Shown in pieces: positions 62,288 through 64,000 of a stretch of DNA of 64,000 bases. Within the stretch, counting starts at the first letter, position 1, and each line of letters starts with the position of its first letter. Below the pieces are notes generated by a model. The model did not search any database. It worked only from the letters and a program-made list of their open reading frames with translations, and was not told the origin of the DNA. Source of the stretch: Niabella yanshanensis (lineage in GTDB: Bacteria > Bacteroidota > Bacteroidia > Chitinophagales > Chitinophagaceae); assembly GCF_034424215.1 (NCBI RefSeq), contig NZ_CP139960.1, positions 3,782,001 to 3,846,000 of the forward strand. Reading direction: 5' to 3'. The translations under genes were made by a program, and so were the position numbers.

Positions 62288-62734
62288 TTATTCAGCAATT
62301 ACTTCAAAATCAAGTTCGGTGGAATGACCATTCCCGAAATCAATAGTAGCTTTATGTGTGCCTAATTCTTTTACTTCTTCGTTGATGTGAATTTTTTTGC
62401 GGTCGATTTCATAACCTTTTTGCTCGCGGATGGCTCTGCTGATTTGAAGGTTAGTTACACTGCCGAAAATTTTACCAGATGTGCCGGTTTTAGCTCCGAT
62501 TTTAAGAGGAGATGCGCTTAGCTTGCTGATAACATCGTTAATTGCAGCCAACATAGCATCTTCTTTTTTCTTCGCTTGTTTCAGTCTTTCTTCCAGCTGT
62601 TTTTTGTTGCCGGCGCTGTTTTCAACCGCTAACTTGCGGGGTAATAAAAAGTTACGTGCATAGCCGTTTTTAACGGTCACCACTTCGTTAACACCACCCA
62701 AATTATCTACATCCTGTATTAAAATTACTTCCAT
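62288..62734 (-). CDS. rplI: 50S ribosomal protein L9
   Basis: 148 residues from ATG 62734 giving MEVILIQDVDNLGGVNEVVT; an earlier in-frame ATG at 62764 adds ten unconserved residues. VKNGYARNFLLPRKLA is the L9 N-domain signature. A long connecting helix (about 45-75) and C-terminal domain (about 80-148, FGSVTNLQISRAIREQKGYE) follow. Third gene of the S6-S18-L9 operon, 150 bases after rpsR. Confidence 0.95.
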   Translation of the reverse strand: MEVILIQDVDNLGGVNEVVTVKNGYARNFLLPRKLAVENSAGNKKQLEERLKQAKKKEDAMLAAINDVISKLSASPLKIGAKTGTSGKIFGSVTNLQISRAIREQKGYEIDRKKIHINEEVKELGTHKATIDFGNGHSTELDFEVIAE

Positions 62735-62884
62735 TATATGGTTATTTAGTTCCCTTTTGCCCAATCGATGATTGTGACTGTCTCCACCAGTTGTGGGTTA
62801 GGGAAGGTTACTAATGTTAAGCTAGTAGAAGATAACTAATAGTATGCAGGACATCCTACAGGCTATTTTCTACTTGCCGTTTTT

Positions 62885-63148
62885 CTATTTCAAAAGATCT
62901 GTTACGTAAGGTAAAAGAGCCATCTGGCGTGCTTTTTTTACAGCATCAGATACCCTGCGCTGGAATTTTAAGCTGTTACCGGTTAAACGGCGTGGTAATA
63001 ACTTACCTTGCTCGTTCAGGAACTTTTTCAGGAACTCTATGTCTTTGTAATCAACATAGCGGATGCCATATTTTTTAAAGCGGCAGAATTTTTTTACGCG
63101 CTTATCTGTCTTAATGGCCGTCAGGTATTTTATTTCATTCTTTGCCAT
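62885..63148 (-). CDS. rpsR: 30S ribosomal protein S18 (zinc-free form)
   Basis: 87 residues. [20 protein letters not shown] and [20 protein letters not shown], then [13 protein letters not shown], are S18 signatures. Only one Cys is kept, so it is the C-minus type. It pairs with S6 on the 30S platform. Four bases separate it from rpsF. Confidence 0.96.
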   Translation of the reverse strand: MAKNEIKYLTAIKTDKRVKKFCRFKKYGIRYVDYKDIEFLKKFLNEQGKLLPRRLTGNSLKFQRRVSDAVKKARQMALLPYVTDLLK

Positions 63149-63152
63149 AATA

Positions 63153-63509
63153 TTAAGCCTCCACTGCTTTTTCGGTTCCTGTTTTTACGCCTTTTGCCTT
63201 TTTAGCATTATACTCAACGGCGTATTTGTCGAGTTTAGTGCATAAATGACGAAGTACTGATTCGTCGCGAAGAAGCTGTATTTTCAGCCTCTCATTGAAG
63301 TCGGATGGCGCAGTATATTCCAATACCCAGTATAAACCAGTGGTTTTTTTCTGGATCGGATACGCCAGTGATTTCAATCCCCATGGATTTTCGTGAACGA
63401 TAGAGCCACCTGCTTCTGTTACCATACCGGCAAACTTTTTCTGAGCAGCTTTAAACTCATCTTCGCTTAAAACCGGGGTAAAAATCACCATCAATTCATA
63501 ATTGTTCAT
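63153..63509 (-). CDS. rpsF: 30S ribosomal protein S6
   Basis: 118 residues. [40 protein letters not shown] and [10 protein letters not shown] are the S6 strands; [16 protein letters not shown] closes the domain. First gene of the rpsF-rpsR-rplI operon; there is no ssb or priB gene between S6 and S18, unlike in many bacteria. Confidence 0.96.
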   Translation of the reverse strand: MNNYELMVIFTPVLSEDEFKAAQKKFAGMVTEAGGSIVHENPWGLKSLAYPIQKKTTGLYWVLEYTAPSDFNERLKIQLLRDESVLRHLCTKLDKYAVEYNAKKAKGVKTGTEKAVEA

Positions 63510-63543
63510 TACCCTGAAATTTGATTAAAAAAATAAAAAATAT

Positions 63544-63563
63544 CCCCAGCTTTTGCTAAGGGG
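63544..63563 (-). promoter_or_regulatory. Leader hairpin of the rpsF operon
   Basis: On the minus strand CCCC-tt-AGC / GCT-GGGG with an AAAA loop, followed by a long A/T-rich run with many T. It begins right where the transcript should start. It could protect the 5' end, act as an attenuator, or be bound by S6:S18. Confidence 0.45.
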
Positions 63564-63566
63564 CTG

Positions 63567-63574
63567 CAAAGATA
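63567..63574 (-). promoter_or_regulatory. -7 promoter box of the rpsF operon
   Basis: TATCTTTG on the minus strand, identical to the infA operon box at 32017-32024. 57 bases before the rpsF ATG. Confidence 0.6.
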
Positions 63575-63637
63575 CAAATTTTGGACGAATTAGGTATATT
63601 GTGAATAATTGAATAGATTTTGATTTTAAGTTGTTGA

Positions 63638-64000
63638 TTAGTATTTGATTACAATTTTTCCAATGGTGCTGCCGCTTTCCATTTGGCGGTGCGCGGTCTT
63701 AAAATTATCAGCCAAAAGGCCACTTAGGGTGGTTGTTAAGGTAGACTGCAAGGTTCCCTTGTCAAAGAGCTCCGCGGCTTTATTAAGAATAATATGCTGC
63801 TCGGTTATGTCCCCGGTCTGAAACATAGAACGGGTAAACATCAGTTCCCAATGAAAGCTCACACTTTTTGATTTAAGCTGGCGGAGATTTACGGGCTGCG
63901 TTGGGTCGCTGATAGAACCGATAGCGCCCTGAGGGCGAATTAATTCTGCGAAAGCATCCCAATACTGGTTGACATCAACAAAATCCAGTATGAAATCCAC
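63638..64000 (-). CDS. Zinc-type alcohol dehydrogenase / quinone oxidoreductase, C-terminal part
   Basis: The frame is open to the right edge, so the N-terminus is outside. The 120 visible residues match the end of the MDR family: a Rossmann strand FILDFVDVNQYWDAFAELIR, PQGAIGSI, SVSFHWELMFTRSMFQTGD and the final AHRQMESGSTIGKIVIKY. This fits the 'zinc-binding alcohol dehydrogenase family' near quinone oxidoreductases. Substrate and metal content cannot be judged from this part. Confidence 0.85.
   Translation of the reverse strand: MDFILDFVDVNQYWDAFAELIRPQGAIGSISDPTQPVNLRQLKSKSVSFHWELMFTRSMFQTGDITEQHIILNKAAELFDKGTLQSTLTTTLSGLLADNFKTAHRQMESGSTIGKIVIKY

Overview
The window looks like a chromosome segment from a member of the Bacteroidota, most probably family Chitinophagaceae; this is inferred from gene content and signals, with no database search. 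Supporting signs are promoter boxes of the TAnnTTTG type (twice with an upstream TTTG 19 bases away), weak or absent Shine-Dalgarno sites, Bat-type VWA/TPR genes, DUF6427, DUF5009 and DUF502 genes, an OmpA protein with a Cys-rich linker, zinc-free L36, S18 and S4, and an L17 with a long Ala/Glu tail. Most of the window is ordinary core chromosome. No insertion sequence, prophage, CRISPR array, rRNA or tRNA was seen.

Layout. 1-6.4 kb: a TonB C-terminus cut by the window edge, phosphatidylserine decarboxylase, an NTF2-like secreted protein, a short Bat locus (VWA plus TPR), a class D beta-lactamase lipoprotein, a degenerate 2H phosphoesterase and a DUF5009 membrane protein. 6.5-11 kb: nucleotide-sugar genes (rfbB, rfbA, UDP-glucose dehydrogenase, UDP-glucuronate decarboxylase) feeding surface polysaccharide synthesis. 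11-16.8 kb: an ECF sigma factor, an RclC-like protein with an AraC regulator, recG (apparently with a non-standard start codon) and a broken DUF1016/YhcG nuclease gene.

17-27.3 kb is the most system-like region. A divergent XRE regulator faces a run of genes for a YbjN-like protein, PspA/IM30, a small membrane protein, a DUF1449/YqiJ protein, a YqiK-type flotillin and a 1612-residue DUF3686 AAA+ ATPase. This is probably a membrane-stress or membrane-remodelling module in which an ESCRT-III-like PspA and a flotillin are paired with a very large coiled-coil ATPase. 27.3-32 kb holds small accessory genes, a TraB/Tiki-like protein, a methyltransferase, a MORN-type protein, one dead outer-membrane gene and two unusual repeat regions.

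32-36.2 kb: the alpha ribosomal operon infA-rpmJ-rpsM-rpsK-rpsD-rpoA-rplQ, with its own promoter and terminator. All five longer spacers carry a different imperfect palindrome. 36.2-36.9 kb contains a decayed gene. 37-43.9 kb: a TetR-TolC-adaptor-RND efflux operon with a likely operator. 44-54 kb: DUF502, ubiX, a DsbD-alpha-like protein, DUF6427, a secreted Trp/Gly-rich protein, KUP potassium uptake, recJ and a polyprenyl synthase. 54-64 kb: OmpA, a CorC/CNNM protein, PAP2, two tandem LD-carboxypeptidases, a candidate small RNA, an outer-membrane barrel, an RRM protein, the rpsF-rpsR-rplI operon and the C-terminus of a zinc-type alcohol dehydrogenase cut by the right edge.
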